A stretch of DNA of 64,000 nt. It comes from Tundrisphaera lichenicola (lineage in GTDB: Bacteria > Planctomycetota > Planctomycetia > Isosphaerales > Isosphaeraceae). The stretch spans positions 4,340,001 to 4,404,000 of the forward strand of contig NZ_CP195106.1 of NCBI RefSeq assembly GCF_051175385.1, read 5' to 3'. Numbering within the stretch: the first letter of the stretch is position 1; the number at the start of each line of letters is the position of its first letter. The notes under the pieces were generated by a model that saw only the letters and a program-made list of their open reading frames with translations, made no database searches and was not told where the DNA came from. The position numbers and the translations under genes were made by a program. Positions 28,236 to 36,938 of this stretch are shown in pieces.

Positions 28236-29070
28236 TCCGAGCGGAAGTCGTCTCGATCGGGCATCCGCTCGCCGATGGCTTGTCGACTCGCCTGTCATTT
28301 CGTCCGGGGGCGGGGCTCCGGGACCATGCCGAATGATCCGAGCCTCATCATCCGCATCCACGAGACCCACCCGACCGACAAGGGTCCGGTCCGCCGACCC
28401 TCGGCGGAGCCTCCGGAGGGCTTTTCCTCCTACACGAGGGGTGTTGGTAGGTTTCCCGAGGCCGGGTGAGTCGCATCGAGCACGTCCTCACCACTCCGCT
28501 AAAAAATTGGTGCGTGTTCATGTTGGAATTGTGCGATCCGTCGGCTCGCGGTCGATACCCGGCGCCAGGTGGCTGACTTTTGTAGAACCGTGACTTTCGA
28601 CGTGGCCAGCGGCAAGGCCCCTGCCCCACCCGGCCCCGTTTCGTCGCCCACCAGCAGCATTCGACGGCCCATGTCGTCCTGCGCGGTGGCAGATCGTGGC
28701 CTTCGAGGCCTCGCCATTCCGGTTCTACAGAGGTTCAAACAAGCGATGCGCCCGGAGATCGGGGACTGGCACCCGGCCCGCGACGGTTTTCCCCCGTGGG
28801 GAAGCTTTCGGACCGAGCCTTGGGCCAGTCCCCGATCTCCTCGTCCGTTCGCGATGCGAGCTTGGACCGTCGAAGGCCTCGATGTCCGCATGGGGCGAGG
28901 CCCCGGTAGGACCCCGTGCACCGAGCACGGGAGACCCTCCAGGTTGGTTCGTCGGCCCTTTCGTACGCCATGCTCGAGGCATGCAACGTCGGGCCGCGCC
29001 TCCGGCCCGGCCATCTTCGAGCCCAGGTGGTCCTTCCCGGCGTCCTGCCTTAGGGGGAACTTATGTTCGG
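28236..29070. other. Gene-free stretch with structured inverted repeats
   Basis: No ORF here reads like a protein on either strand. Besides the long inverted repeat at 28754-28840 (listed separately), a 7-bp hairpin CCCGTGC/GCACGGG with a 5-nt loop is at 28913-28931. The stretch could hold an uncharacterised RNA, a remnant of a mobile element, or a long leader for the efflux genes. Confidence 0.5.
28754..28840. repeat. 87-bp element with 17-bp perfect terminal inverted repeats
   Basis: The arms 28754-28770 and 28824-28840 are exact reverse complements over 17 bases. The 53-nt interior has a second hairpin (TTCCCC, short loop, GGGGAA) and near-complementary GGC/GCC flanks, so the whole folds into a long stem with an inner stem-loop. 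It may be a small non-autonomous mobile element or a structured RNA; neither can be chosen from one copy. Confidence 0.6.
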
Positions 29071-29103
29071 TTAACCTCGGGTTAATGCCCGAATCGGTAT
29101 GAT
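29071..29103 (+). promoter_or_regulatory. Possible operator and -10 box before the efflux genes
   Basis: TTAACC-TCG-GGTTAA (29071-29085) is a 6-bp inverted repeat with a 3-bp centre. A TATGAT hexamer (29098-29103) lies 13 bp downstream and about 110 bp before the adaptor gene. No convincing -35 hexamer is seen at normal spacing. This would fit a repressor-controlled promoter, but it rests on pattern alone. Confidence 0.3.
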
Positions 29104-29214
29104 CCCCCGCAATGCATCTCGCCCCGCGAATCGGCGGTCCCATCGAGGAGATGGGCTCCACGTCGACGCCCGGGTGGTTACACCGCGCGAGGACCCTCTC
29201 GGGAGATTGGTCAT

Positions 29215-30621
29215 TTGAATGTCCCTGTGACTACGACTGGACGACGGACCGGGCGTGCTCGGCGATTTCCCAGGATTCGTCCGGCGACGGTGACCGTGGC
29301 AATTCTACTTACTGCGATCGTCATCCTGCTGCGAGTGGTGGTCGGTGGCGCAACCGGACCATCGGGGATCGAGGCCCCACGGCCCTCGTCGAGATCGGAT
29401 TCCCCCCCGCGCCGGGTCGAAGTCTTGAATCCCCGGAAGGGCGGGATCGAGCGGGTGACGACCCAGCCGGGTTCCGTCCATTCGTTCGAGAGGGTCGAGC
29501 TCTATGCCATGGTCTCGGGGTATCTCAAATCGCAGTCGGTCGATATCGGCACCCGCGTCCGGAAGGGGGAAGTCCTGGCCGAGATCGACGTGCCTCGGGA
29601 GATCCGGATCGCCGAGGATGCCGATGCCATGGTCGAGCAGGCCCGCGCGCATGCCCGGCAGATGGAAGCCAAGGTCAAGGCGAGGGAGGCCGAGCGCGAC
29701 ACGGTCGCCGCCTCGGCCAAGCAGATCGAGTCGGATCTCGACCGGCTGGTCGCCGAGAGCAGGCTCGCGGAAGGCCAATATATCCGCGTGAAATCCCTCT
29801 ACGAGCGCAACGCCATCGACAAGAAGCTCGTGGACGAACAGCAGCGCGACCGAGAGGCCACGATCGCCGCGGAGCGGACCGGGCGGCTGGCCATCCTGAC
29901 GGCGAAGGCCCGCCTGGCGGGGGCGGTCGCCAAGGTCGACCAGGCCCGCGCGGATGTGGCCGAGGCCCTCGCCGCGATCGGCGTGTCCGAGGCGCGATCG
30001 GCCAGGGCCCGCGTCGACCTGGGGTATGCAAAAATCATCGCGCCATTCGACGGAGTGGTGACGCATCGCGGCTTCCATCCCGGCGCCTTCGTCCGATCGG
30101 CCTCGGTCGGGGCCCAGCCGCCGTTGCTCACGGTCCTCCGGACGGACAAGATGCGGGTGATCGTGAAAGTCCCCGATCGAGACGTGGTGCTGACCGACCC
30201 CGGCGACCCCGCGAGCGTGACCATCGATGGGCTCGACGGGCGGGAGTTTCGCGGTTCCATCTCGCGGATCGGCGAGTCCGAGGATTCCGCGAGCCGGACG
30301 ATGCGCGTTGAGATCGACTTGCCCAACCCGGAGGGCCTGCTCCGAGACGGGATGTATGGCCGGGCCAGGATCTCGCTCGAACCGCTATCGGGACGGCTGA
30401 CGGTCCCCTCGGCGTGCATCCTCGATCGCTCGGGTGCGGGTCGAGGGGTGGTGCAGGTCGTCCGGGATGGTCGCGTCGGACGCGTGGAGGTCGGACTCGG
30501 GGCCGATGACGGCACCCTGGTTGAGGTGATCGAGGGGTTGGGGCCCGATGACGTCGTCGTGCGGCGCACCGGCACGGCACTGGAGGCCGGGATGCGGGTC
30601 GTCACCGGACCGGCCGAGTGA
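29215..30621 (+). CDS. RND efflux periplasmic adaptor (membrane fusion protein)
   Basis: 468 residues from TTG 29215. A basic N-terminus leads into one hydrophobic segment (about 25-45: V-T-V-A-I-L-L-T-A-I-V-I-L-L), anchoring the protein in the inner membrane. The lipoyl half-motif Y-A-M-V-S-G-Y-L-K-S-Q-S-V-D-I-G-T-R-V-R-K-G-E-V-L-A-E-I-D is followed by a long coiled-coil hairpin (about 135-265). The second lipoyl half is Y-A-K-I-I-A-P-F-D-G-V-V-T, then beta-barrel and membrane-proximal domains. It joins an RND pump to an outer-membrane channel. The gene is directly upstream of the truncated pump (57 bp), so the two were one operon; with the pump broken this adaptor is probably orphaned or works with another pump. 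Confidence 0.88.
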   Translation: MNVPVTTTGRRTGRARRFPRIRPATVTVAILLTAIVILLRVVVGGATGPSGIEAPRPSSRSDSPPRRVEVLNPRKGGIERVTTQPGSVHSFERVELYAMVSGYLKSQSVDIGTRVRKGEVLAEIDVPREIRIAEDADAMVEQARAHARQMEAKVKAREAERDTVAASAKQIESDLDRLVAESRLAEGQYIRVKSLYERNAIDKKLVDEQQRDREATIAAERTGRLAILTAKARLAGAVAKVDQARADVAEALAAIGVSEARSARARVDLGYAKIIAPFDGVVTHRGFHPGAFVRSASVGAQPPLLTVLRTDKMRVIVKVPDRDVVLTDPGDPASVTIDGLDGREFRGSISRIGESEDSASRTMRVEIDLPNPEGLLRDGMYGRARISLEPLSGRLTVPSACILDRSGAGRGVVQVVRDGRVGRVEVGLGADDGTLVEVIEGLGPDDVVVRRTGTALEAGMRVVTGPAE

Positions 30622-30678
30622 CGGATGGCAGGACAGCCCGGTGGAATATCCCTCATAACCTATGGAGGTGCTCGCGCC

Positions 30679-31508
30679 ATGAACGGCCTCATCCTGGCCT
30701 CGCTGCGGAACCCGATCGCCGTCACGGTCATGTCCCTGGCGGCGGCGGTGCTCGGCTCGCTGGCGGCCTACGCCATCCCGATCGATATCCTGCCGGTCTT
30801 CCGGAGCCCTGGCGTCCAGGTCCTGACCTTCTACGGGGGGATGCCCGCGGCCAGCATCGAGAAGAACATCACCTCCCGCATGGAACGCGGTGTTGTCCAG
30901 GCCTCGGGCGGCAGGAGGATCGATTCCCGATCGATCGTGGGGGTGAGCATCGTTCGCGACTACTTCCGGAGCAACGTCGATCGCAGCGGAGCCCTCACCG
31001 AGGCCAATTCTCTGGCCGGATGGGAATACCCCACCATGCCGCCTGGGACCTTGCCCCCGGTCGTCCTCCCCTACGACCCGACCAGCACCACGCCCGTCGC
31101 GCTCCTGGCGCTGGACGGCGCCGGACAAGGAGAGGCCGCACTCTTCGACACCGGACGGTATGAAGTCCGGCCCATGATCATGTCTCAACCGGGCGCCATC
31201 GCTCCGATCGTCTATGGCGGAAAGGTTCGCGCCATCATGCTCTACCTCGATCGGATGAAACTCCAGGCACGCCACATGTCGCCCCTGGACGTCCTCAAGG
31301 CGGTCGACGATTACAACGTCTTCCTGCCCACCGGGAGCGCGAAATTCGGCAAGACCGACTACGCGATCGATTCCAACTCGATGTTCGACCTCGTCGGCGA
31401 CATGAAGGACATCCCGCTCCGCAACGAGCACGGGAATTCGGCCTTCCTGGCCGACGTGGCGACGCCCAAGGATGCCAACTTCATCCAGACCAACGTGGTG
31501 CGGGTCAA
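30679..31508 (+). pseudogene. RND efflux pump, N-terminal remnant
   Basis: The ATG at 30679 follows GGAGG. The first about 275 residues match the start of an RND pump: transmembrane helix 1 (I-A-V-T-V-M-S-L-A-A-A-V-L-G-S-L-A-A-Y), P-I-D-I-L-P-V-F, the porter-domain E-K-N-I-T-S-R-M-E-R, and D-I-P-L-R-N-E-H-G-N. Homology stops after T-N-V-V-R-V at about 31508, where IS-type sequence begins. RND pumps are about 1000-1100 residues, so three quarters are missing, and no continuation appears on the far side of the element. The stop at 31830 belongs to fused IS sequence. The gene is clearly inactivated by insertion plus deletion. Confidence 0.88.
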
Positions 31509-33000
31509 GATAGTGCAACGCGGTTTCTGTAAATTCCGGGCTCGAAGTCGGCCAGGTCACCCCGGCCCCATCGTCAAATACTTCCGGTTCATCTCCCACT
31601 CTTCGCTGATCTCCATCGCCACGGCACTGATCAGCCGGAGGGCCGAAGCATCGTTCGGGAACAGTCCCGCCACTCGTGTCCGCCGCTTGATCTCCTCGTT
31701 CAACCGCTCCACCATGTTGCTCGTCCGCAGCCGCCGCCGATGCCGCGCGGCCAGGGCGAAGACCGTCAGCCCTTCGGGGATGTTCTCCTCCAGCCATTCG
31801 GCCAGCCTCGGGGCCTTGGCACGGTAACGCTTCACGACGATCTCCAGCTGCCGCTGGGCCTCGGGCCGATCCGGGGCATCGAACACCGCCCGGATGCCCT
31901 CGGCGACCTGGGTCCGCATCTCGGGCTTGGGTACGAAGGCCATGGCATTGTGCATCAGGTGGAACTGGCAGCGCTGCCACGGTACGCCGGTCATCCGGGC
32001 CTTGAGGGCCTGCCGTAACCCGGCGTGGTCGTCGCTGGTGACCTGCTTCACCCCGTGCAGGCCACGGGCCTGGAGTGAGGCCAGGAAGTCCCGCCAGTGG
32101 ACCTCCGCCTCCGACAGCGAGACGCTCACCCCGAGCACCGACCGCTTCCCCTCGGGGTCGACGCCGATCGCCACCAGGACCGCACAAGGGACGACCGAGC
32201 CGCCGTGGCGGACCTTCTCGTAGCGGGCGTCGAGGATCAGGTAGGGCATCTCGCCGATCGGCCGAGTCCGCCACCGCTCCAGCTCCTCGTCGAGGGCCTC
32301 GGCGGCCCGGCTGACCTGGCTGCTCGTGACCTCCAGGCCGCAGAGCTTCTCGGTGATGGCGGCGACCTTGCGGGTCGAGACGCCCTGGACATACATCTCG
32401 GCGACGGCCAGCTTCAGCGCCCGCTCGCTGCGGACGCCCTTCTCCAGGGCGGAGGGGTAGAACTCGATCCCTCGAGTCTGCGGGACATCGACGGTGAGGG
32501 GGCCGAGGCGAGTGTGGAGGGTCTTGGGCTTGAACCCATTGGCATAGCCGTTGCGTCGCTCGGAGCGTTGGTAGGGGGCGGCCCCGAGGGCCTGGGTCCG
32601 CTCCAGTTTCATAACCTCGTTGAGCAGGACGGTGACGGCCCGGGCCATTCCGTCGAAGCCGTTGGCGGACTTCGCCGATCGCCAGCGGTCCCACCGCCGG
32701 GAACGGACCCGGGTCGGAGGCCTGGTCGGCGAGGTGATGTTCCGCCCGATTCACCTCGTCGGGCTCCGGCCGATCTGGGGGGCCGCCGCCGATCGAGGGC
32801 CATGCATCGGATGCGGGGGGAGGCCGCTGGAGTTGCTGGAGGTCTGCGTGCGCTGCGACCGGAGCGGACTCGATCATTCTATCCCGGCGATCCGGCGGAA
32901 GGCGGCCACGGCGGCGGTCGAGCCGAAGCGGAAGCTGGCCGGTGGCCTCGGGGCGAGGAGGCGGAGCGGGTAGCTGTACTTTCCGCGACTTGATGCATTC
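31509..33000 (-). mobile_element. IS256-type insertion sequence (right end approximate)
   Basis: The left end is set where pump homology stops: the sequence starts GATAGTGC, like the GATA start of IS256 ends, and runs into CGCGGTTTCTGTAAATT. A possible matching right end is CTGTACTTTCCGCG near 32970-32990 (reverse complement CGCGGAAAGTACAG). Similarity between the ends is weak and no 8-9-bp target duplication was found, so the right end is uncertain and an adjacent deletion is likely. Confidence 0.55.
31557..32648 (-). CDS. IS256-family (mutator-type) transposase
   Basis: 363 residues from ATG 32648, slightly shorter than the usual about 390-400; the frame stays open upstream to about 32757, so the true start may be earlier. 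Family hallmarks: M-K-L-E-R-x-x-x-L-G-A-A-P-Y-Q-R-S-E-R-R-N-G-Y-A-N-G-F-K-P-K, then A-E-M-Y-V-Q-G-V-S-T-R-K-V. The DDE core includes L-D-A-R-Y-E-K-V-R (first Asp), T-S-D-D-H-A-G-L (second Asp) with W-Q-R-C-Q-F-H-L-M-H-N, and N-M-V-E-R-L-N-E-E-I-K-R-R-T-R-V (Glu). It looks intact. It cuts and pastes or copies the element through a circular intermediate (family knowledge). Confidence 0.93.
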   Translation of the reverse strand: MARAVTVLLNEVMKLERTQALGAAPYQRSERRNGYANGFKPKTLHTRLGPLTVDVPQTRGIEFYPSALEKGVRSERALKLAVAEMYVQGVSTRKVAAITEKLCGLEVTSSQVSRAAEALDEELERWRTRPIGEMPYLILDARYEKVRHGGSVVPCAVLVAIGVDPEGKRSVLGVSVSLSEAEVHWRDFLASLQARGLHGVKQVTSDDHAGLRQALKARMTGVPWQRCQFHLMHNAMAFVPKPEMRTQVAEGIRAVFDAPDRPEAQRQLEIVVKRYRAKAPRLAEWLEENIPEGLTVFALAARHRRRLRTSNMVERLNEEIKRRTRVAGLFPNDASALRLISAVAMEISEEWEMNRKYLTMGPG

Positions 33001-33051
33001 GGCCCGCGAAGATTTCCCGCCACTCGCCACTGTCGCCGGGCTGGGCCCGGC

Positions 33052-33330
33052 CTACCGCCAGTCGGACTGGAGGGTCTCCACCTCGGCCTCGCCGCAGGGG
33101 AATATGTGGTACCCGCAGTGTTCCGTGAACACGGCGACATCTCCGGCTGACTCGTCCGCGATCGCGAAGGCGAATCGCAAGAGGGCGTCTGAGCCGTCGG
33201 GGAATCGAATCAATACGCTCTGGTCGGGCGGGAAGTCGCTCGCCGAGAGGCGCTCGCAATCCTCGCCCCGCCGCTTCCGGAGGTTCTGCCTCGGTCGCGG
33301 CTTCAAAGCGTCGGGCACGGTGAGGGTCAT
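33052..33330 (-). CDS. Small conserved-looking hypothetical protein
   Basis: 92 residues starting M-T-L-T-V-P-D-A-L-K-P-R. The body has a compact, protein-like pattern: V-L-I-R-F-P-D-G-S-D-A-L-L-R-F-A-F-A-I-A-D-E, then V-A-V-F-T-E-H-C-G-Y-H-I-F-P. It has no signal peptide or catalytic motif. Amino-acid composition (hydrophobic alternation, few Arg/Pro/Ser runs) distinguishes it from the antisense noise around it. It lies next to the IS256-type element with no partner gene. The 341 bp upstream (33331-33671) hold nothing I can identify. Confidence 0.55.
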   Translation of the reverse strand: MTLTVPDALKPRPRQNLRKRRGEDCERLSASDFPPDQSVLIRFPDGSDALLRFAFAIADESAGDVAVFTEHCGYHIFPCGEAEVETLQSDWR

Positions 33331-33671
33331 CCGAGATCTCGCGGCCTCTCACTCGCCGCGTAGACCAGGGCCGCCCGACAGGGACGATGGCGGCGTCCAC
33401 GCCGATCCATCGCCCCGGAAGGTGCCAGCCGGGACATCCCCGAATCCGACGTCCACCCCGTGCCGGTGGTTCCCTCGGCTCGCCGACGCTCGATCGCCGG
33501 TCCGCTCCGCGAATCGCCCTCCTGTTCCCGGGCCTGCTGTAGTCGGCCAGGCCGATGGCGACTTCAGGGTGCCGAATCAGGCTCTCGTGCCTTCGGGGGT
33601 GGGAACGATGGAGGAGGGACGAAACCTGTAGATTCCTGGCTCGCCTCGCATCCTCCCCTGTTCGAGGCCGA

Positions 33672-34841
33672 TCAGGCACCCAGGTAGCCGCGTCGGCCCC
33701 GGATGTCGCCCAGGACGATCGAGACGTGCGAGGTGTAGGTGAGGAGGTAGTTGCCGAACGCGTCGATGCTCAGCGACGGGTCCGACCGGACGCCGATGTC
33801 GACGGTCGAGACCTTATTGGTGAAGCTCACCTCGGCCACCCGGGTCCGGTTCTCGCCGGAAGGCACCAGGACTTCGTACGCCACCACGAAGCCGCCGCCG
33901 CCCCGCCTCTGGGCGACCGCGGGTTTGAATTCGACGGCGGTGGTGCCGGCGATGCTGACCTCGACGCCGAGCGCCCCGTCGAGGCCGACGCGCCTCGCCT
34001 TGATGTCGCCGGCCCGATGCCAGGCCACAACGGCGTTGCCGGCGTTGTCCATCGAGACGCTCGCGTCTCGGTCGTCGGCAACATTCGTGGAGATGAAGTG
34101 TGTCCCGAGCAGGCCGCCGCCCGCAGTGAATCGTTTCAGGAGGACATCGTGCTGGGTCCCGCTGGAGCCCCGCTCCCAGGCGATGTCGAAGCGGCCGTTC
34201 GGGTTCATCGCTATGCTCGACTGCGAATCGGCGACCGTGCCGACCGCGACATCGAGCACTCCCAGGAGCTGGCCGCCTCTGTCATACCGCTTGGCGACGA
34301 CGTCGGTGGTGAGCTTGCCGACCTGCCTGTTGTAGGAGATGACGAAGTTGCCGAGGCGGTCGGTGGCCACGTCGGAGGAGCCCTCCCTGGGCCTCCCGAC
34401 ACCGACCTCGATGAGACCGCCGGCGCGATTGCCGTTGGAGTCGAATCTCTGGGCCAGGGCGTCCGTTTCGCTATTGGGGAATTGCTGGGTCCAGGTGACC
34501 ACGAAGCCGCCCAGGTCGTCCATCGCGACCGCCGGCGAATGCTCCGTCAGATTGCTGAAGGCGACGCTGATCTCCGGGCCGAGCTTGGTGCCGAACGAAT
34601 TGAACCGCTGGGCCCGGATGTCGGTGTCGGCGCGGTTGTCATGTTCCATCCAGACGACGACCGAGGAGCCTCCGCTGGAGGTGGCGTTGTCGGACAATCG
34701 CGCAGAATGGTTCGTCGTGTTGATCGGATAAATCATCTCGGGCCCGAGGGACATCAGTTGACGCTCTTCGAGCGGCTCGAAGGCGGGGCGGCGGGACGTG
34801 CGGGGGCGGCGGACCGCGGGATGGCGGGGGCGAGCAAACAT
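33672..34841 (-). CDS. Secreted planctomycete protein with LEERQLMS motif, repeat-rich
   Basis: 389 residues. The basic N-terminus with F-E-P-L-E-E-R-Q-L-M-S-L (about 22-33) is the planctomycete extracellular signature. The rest is a series of about 45-55-residue repeats with the core D-x-x-G-x-F-V-V-x-W or F-V-I-S-Y, followed by A-Q-R-F-D-S-N-G-N or A-K-R-Y-D-R-G-G-Q. This is reminiscent of propeller-like repeats seen in large bacterial surface proteins. It is probably a short beta-propeller or beta-sandwich surface protein with no enzymatic motif. It lies downstream of the RTX-repeat gene (193-bp gap) and the ECF sigma gene on the same strand, so it may belong to that regulator's output (inference). 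Confidence 0.75.
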   Translation of the reverse strand: MFARPRHPAVRRPRTSRRPAFEPLEERQLMSLGPEMIYPINTTNHSARLSDNATSSGGSSVVVWMEHDNRADTDIRAQRFNSFGTKLGPEISVAFSNLTEHSPAVAMDDLGGFVVTWTQQFPNSETDALAQRFDSNGNRAGGLIEVGVGRPREGSSDVATDRLGNFVISYNRQVGKLTTDVVAKRYDRGGQLLGVLDVAVGTVADSQSSIAMNPNGRFDIAWERGSSGTQHDVLLKRFTAGGGLLGTHFISTNVADDRDASVSMDNAGNAVVAWHRAGDIKARRVGLDGALGVEVSIAGTTAVEFKPAVAQRRGGGGFVVAYEVLVPSGENRTRVAEVSFTNKVSTVDIGVRSDPSLSIDAFGNYLLTYTSHVSIVLGDIRGRRGYLGA

Positions 34842-35034
34842 CCGGGGCTCCTTTCATGCCGTTGGGTGCGGGGGGCGGGACTGTCGACCGGTCAATGGTT
34901 CTCAGCGCATCCGATCGCTTCGCACAACAGTAAAACCTGGGAACCTTTCGGACCGACCGGACGCACGACCACGCCTTGGCACGAAGCCACGCGGCTCACT
35001 CCGCGTCCGGCGGGTCGACGCGACCGACGGGCGA

Positions 35035-36021
35035 TCAATACATACGGATCACGTCTCCCTCGGACTTGAGGAAGTCCTGAGGTTCATCTTGGTTAGAAGG
35101 CGGGGTGTAGCTCCAGGGCCACCAGGAGTCGTCCTCGTACGGATCGTATCGGAACGCGTCGGCCCCGGGCCCCCCGACGAGGCGGTCCGCTTCGCCATCA
35201 CCGCGGCCGCCATCGAGGGTGTCGTCCCCCGCACCGCCGAACAGCGAGTCCCTGCCTGTGCCGCCTCGGAGGAAATCGTTCCCGCCATACCCTTGGAGTA
35301 AATCGGCACCCGCGTCCCCGTAGAGGAAGTCGGTCCCGCCGCCGCCCTTGAGGGTGTCGTTGCCGTTGCCGCCGTGCAGGCGGTTCAGGCTCAGGTCATT
35401 GGAGCCGCCCTCAATCATGTCATTGCCGTCCCCGCCGTACATCTCGTCCGACCCGGCGTCGCCGACCAGGAGGTCGTTGCCGCTACCGCCGTCGACGTAG
35501 TTCGAGGCGGAGCTCGAATCGGCGCCGACATAGATCGAATCGCTGCCGTCCCCGCCGTTCAGGTAGTCTGACCCCGCGCCGCCGTTCAAGGAATCGTTGC
35601 CGGCCTCGCCGTAGAACTCGTCGGAGGCGGAACCGCCGATGAGGACGTCATTGCCGTTGCCGCCGTGGGCGAAGCTCCGCTCGGAGGTGGCGTTGGTGAA
35701 ATAGTCGTCGCCGTCGTAGCCCGTGAACGCGATGTCCCCCGTGACGCTGACGACGAGGATGTTGGTGACCCGCGTGGTGGAAGTTGCGCCCTGGCGCGTT
35801 TCCGTGATCCTGTAATAGTTGGGGTCGCGGGCATCGCGGACGACGGACACCGTGTCGTTGTCGGGCGTGCCGTAGATGATCAGGTGCCCGCCGCTCAGGA
35901 AGACGGTCGGCACCAGGCGAGCCTGGAGGGCGTCGATTTGGGGGGCGAACTTGCGGCGTTTCCGCCCGCCGCGGGGTGTCGTTCGGATGGAGGCTGCCAG
36001 TTTGCGAAGTGAGCTCAGCAT
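35035..36021 (-). CDS. RTX/hemolysin-type calcium-binding repeat protein
   Basis: 328 residues from the ATG at 36021, preceded by GGGAGGGAC; an in-frame extension to 36111 lacks such a site. The N-terminus is strongly basic with a divergent surface motif (I-D-A-L-Q-A-R-L-V-P). After a beta-rich segment come about ten calcium-binding nonapeptides of the form G-G-x-G-N-D-x-L-x-G, from about residue 120 to 305. Such repeats form a parallel beta-roll once calcium binds outside the cell. The last 45 residues are acidic and aromatic (Y-E-D-D-S-W-W-P-W). No protease, lipase or adenylate-cyclase domain is present, so it is a pure roll protein, perhaps structural or matrix-associated. It lies 95 bp after the sigma-factor gene on the same strand. 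Confidence 0.88.
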   Translation of the reverse strand: MLSSLRKLAASIRTTPRGGRKRRKFAPQIDALQARLVPTVFLSGGHLIIYGTPDNDTVSVVRDARDPNYYRITETRQGATSTTRVTNILVVSVTGDIAFTGYDGDDYFTNATSERSFAHGGNGNDVLIGGSASDEFYGEAGNDSLNGGAGSDYLNGGDGSDSIYVGADSSSASNYVDGGSGNDLLVGDAGSDEMYGGDGNDMIEGGSNDLSLNRLHGGNGNDTLKGGGGTDFLYGDAGADLLQGYGGNDFLRGGTGRDSLFGGAGDDTLDGGRGDGEADRLVGGPGADAFRYDPYEDDSWWPWSYTPPSNQDEPQDFLKSEGDVIRMY

Positions 36022-36116
36022 GAGTCCCTCCCGTTCGGTGTGGGTGGTCACGGGGGCGAACGGCTCGATCGCCGCCCCCTCGTGGCACCCAATGCGGAAT
36101 CGGGAGGGCAAACACG

Positions 36117-36701
36117 TCAGGCGGTAGGAACTTTTTCTTCGGATACGCCGCCGGCCATGGCGGAGTAAAGCCAGGCGCGGGCGTATTTCCAGCCCCGGTC
36201 GGCGGTGGACGGCGAGATGCCCAGGCAGGCGGCCGCCTGCTCCAGGGTGAGGCCGGCGAAGAACTTCAGCTCGACGAGTCTGGCTTTCGCCGGGTCGTGG
36301 GCGGCGAACCGCTCCAGTGCCTCATGCAGGGCGACGAGGTCCGCGTCCGGGTCATCGACCCTCAAGGTGTCCAGGTCGGCGTGTGCCCGCTGCCGCCCGC
36401 CCCCGCGCTTGGCGGCCGCCTTGTGGCGGGCCGAATCGACGAGGATGCGCCGCATCGCCTCCGCCGCGGCGGCGAAGAAGTGGCCGCGTGAGTCCCAGCG
36501 TCGGTCATCGGCCGGGCCGACCAGCCGCAGGTACGCCTCGTGGACCAGGGCGGTGGCGTTCAACGTGTGACCGGGGGCCTCCGCGGCCATGCGGGCGCTG
36601 GCGAGCTTCCTTAGCTCGTCGTACACGAGGGGGAGCAGCTCGGTGGCCGCCTTGCGGTCACCGTCGGCGGCCGCGCCGAGGAGGTGGGTGACATCGGACA
36701 T
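36117..36701 (-). CDS. ECF-type RNA polymerase sigma factor
   Basis: 194 residues from the ATG at 36701. Region 2 is visible in L-L-P-L-V-Y-D-E-L-R-K-L-A-S-A-R-M with T-A-L-V-H-E-A-Y-L-R-L and H-F-F-A-A-A-A-E-A-M-R-R-I-L-V-D. Region 4 is A-R-L-V-E-L-K-F-F-A-G-L-T-L-E-Q-A-A-A-C-L-G-I-S-P-S-T-A-D-R-G-W, a helix-turn-helix for the -35 element. This is the planctomycete-type ECF subgroup usually encoded beside a Ser/Thr kinase. The divergent kinase with TPR repeats starts 237 bp away, matching that arrangement. It probably directs transcription in response to the kinase; the RTX and surface-protein genes downstream are possible targets. Confidence 0.93.
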   Translation of the reverse strand: MSDVTHLLGAAADGDRKAATELLPLVYDELRKLASARMAAEAPGHTLNATALVHEAYLRLVGPADDRRWDSRGHFFAAAAEAMRRILVDSARHKAAAKRGGGRQRAHADLDTLRVDDPDADLVALHEALERFAAHDPAKARLVELKFFAGLTLEQAAACLGISPSTADRGWKYARAWLYSAMAGGVSEEKVPTA

Positions 36702-36938
36702 GCGCCCAAGTATACTGCCGGCCGGGGCCTGCAACCAGGAGCAGTGCATGGGGAATTGAGGATGGCGGCGTCCTCCCTGGCCGGCGGCATCTTGAATCGC
36801 GTGAGGCGACCGTCCACTTTTTACCCTGCCCTCGGTGGACGGCCCCCGGTCGAACCGCCGTGAACAGGTCCTGAGAGGCGAGGTGCGGATCGCGATGATA
36901 TCCTGGAGGCCACCTTCGCATCGCCCGAGGTCGCTGCC

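Noticed and set aside
28499..29161. ORFs of 130-220 residues across the gene-free stretch
   Set aside because: Arg/Pro/Ser-rich composition typical of off-frame translation in GC-rich DNA, and they run through the palindrome.
32620..32973. 117-residue plus-strand ORF with a C-x2-C ... C-x2-C pattern (possible zinc ribbon)
   Set aside because: It overlaps the transposase start antisense and its composition is Arg/Gly-rich noise; no conserved context.
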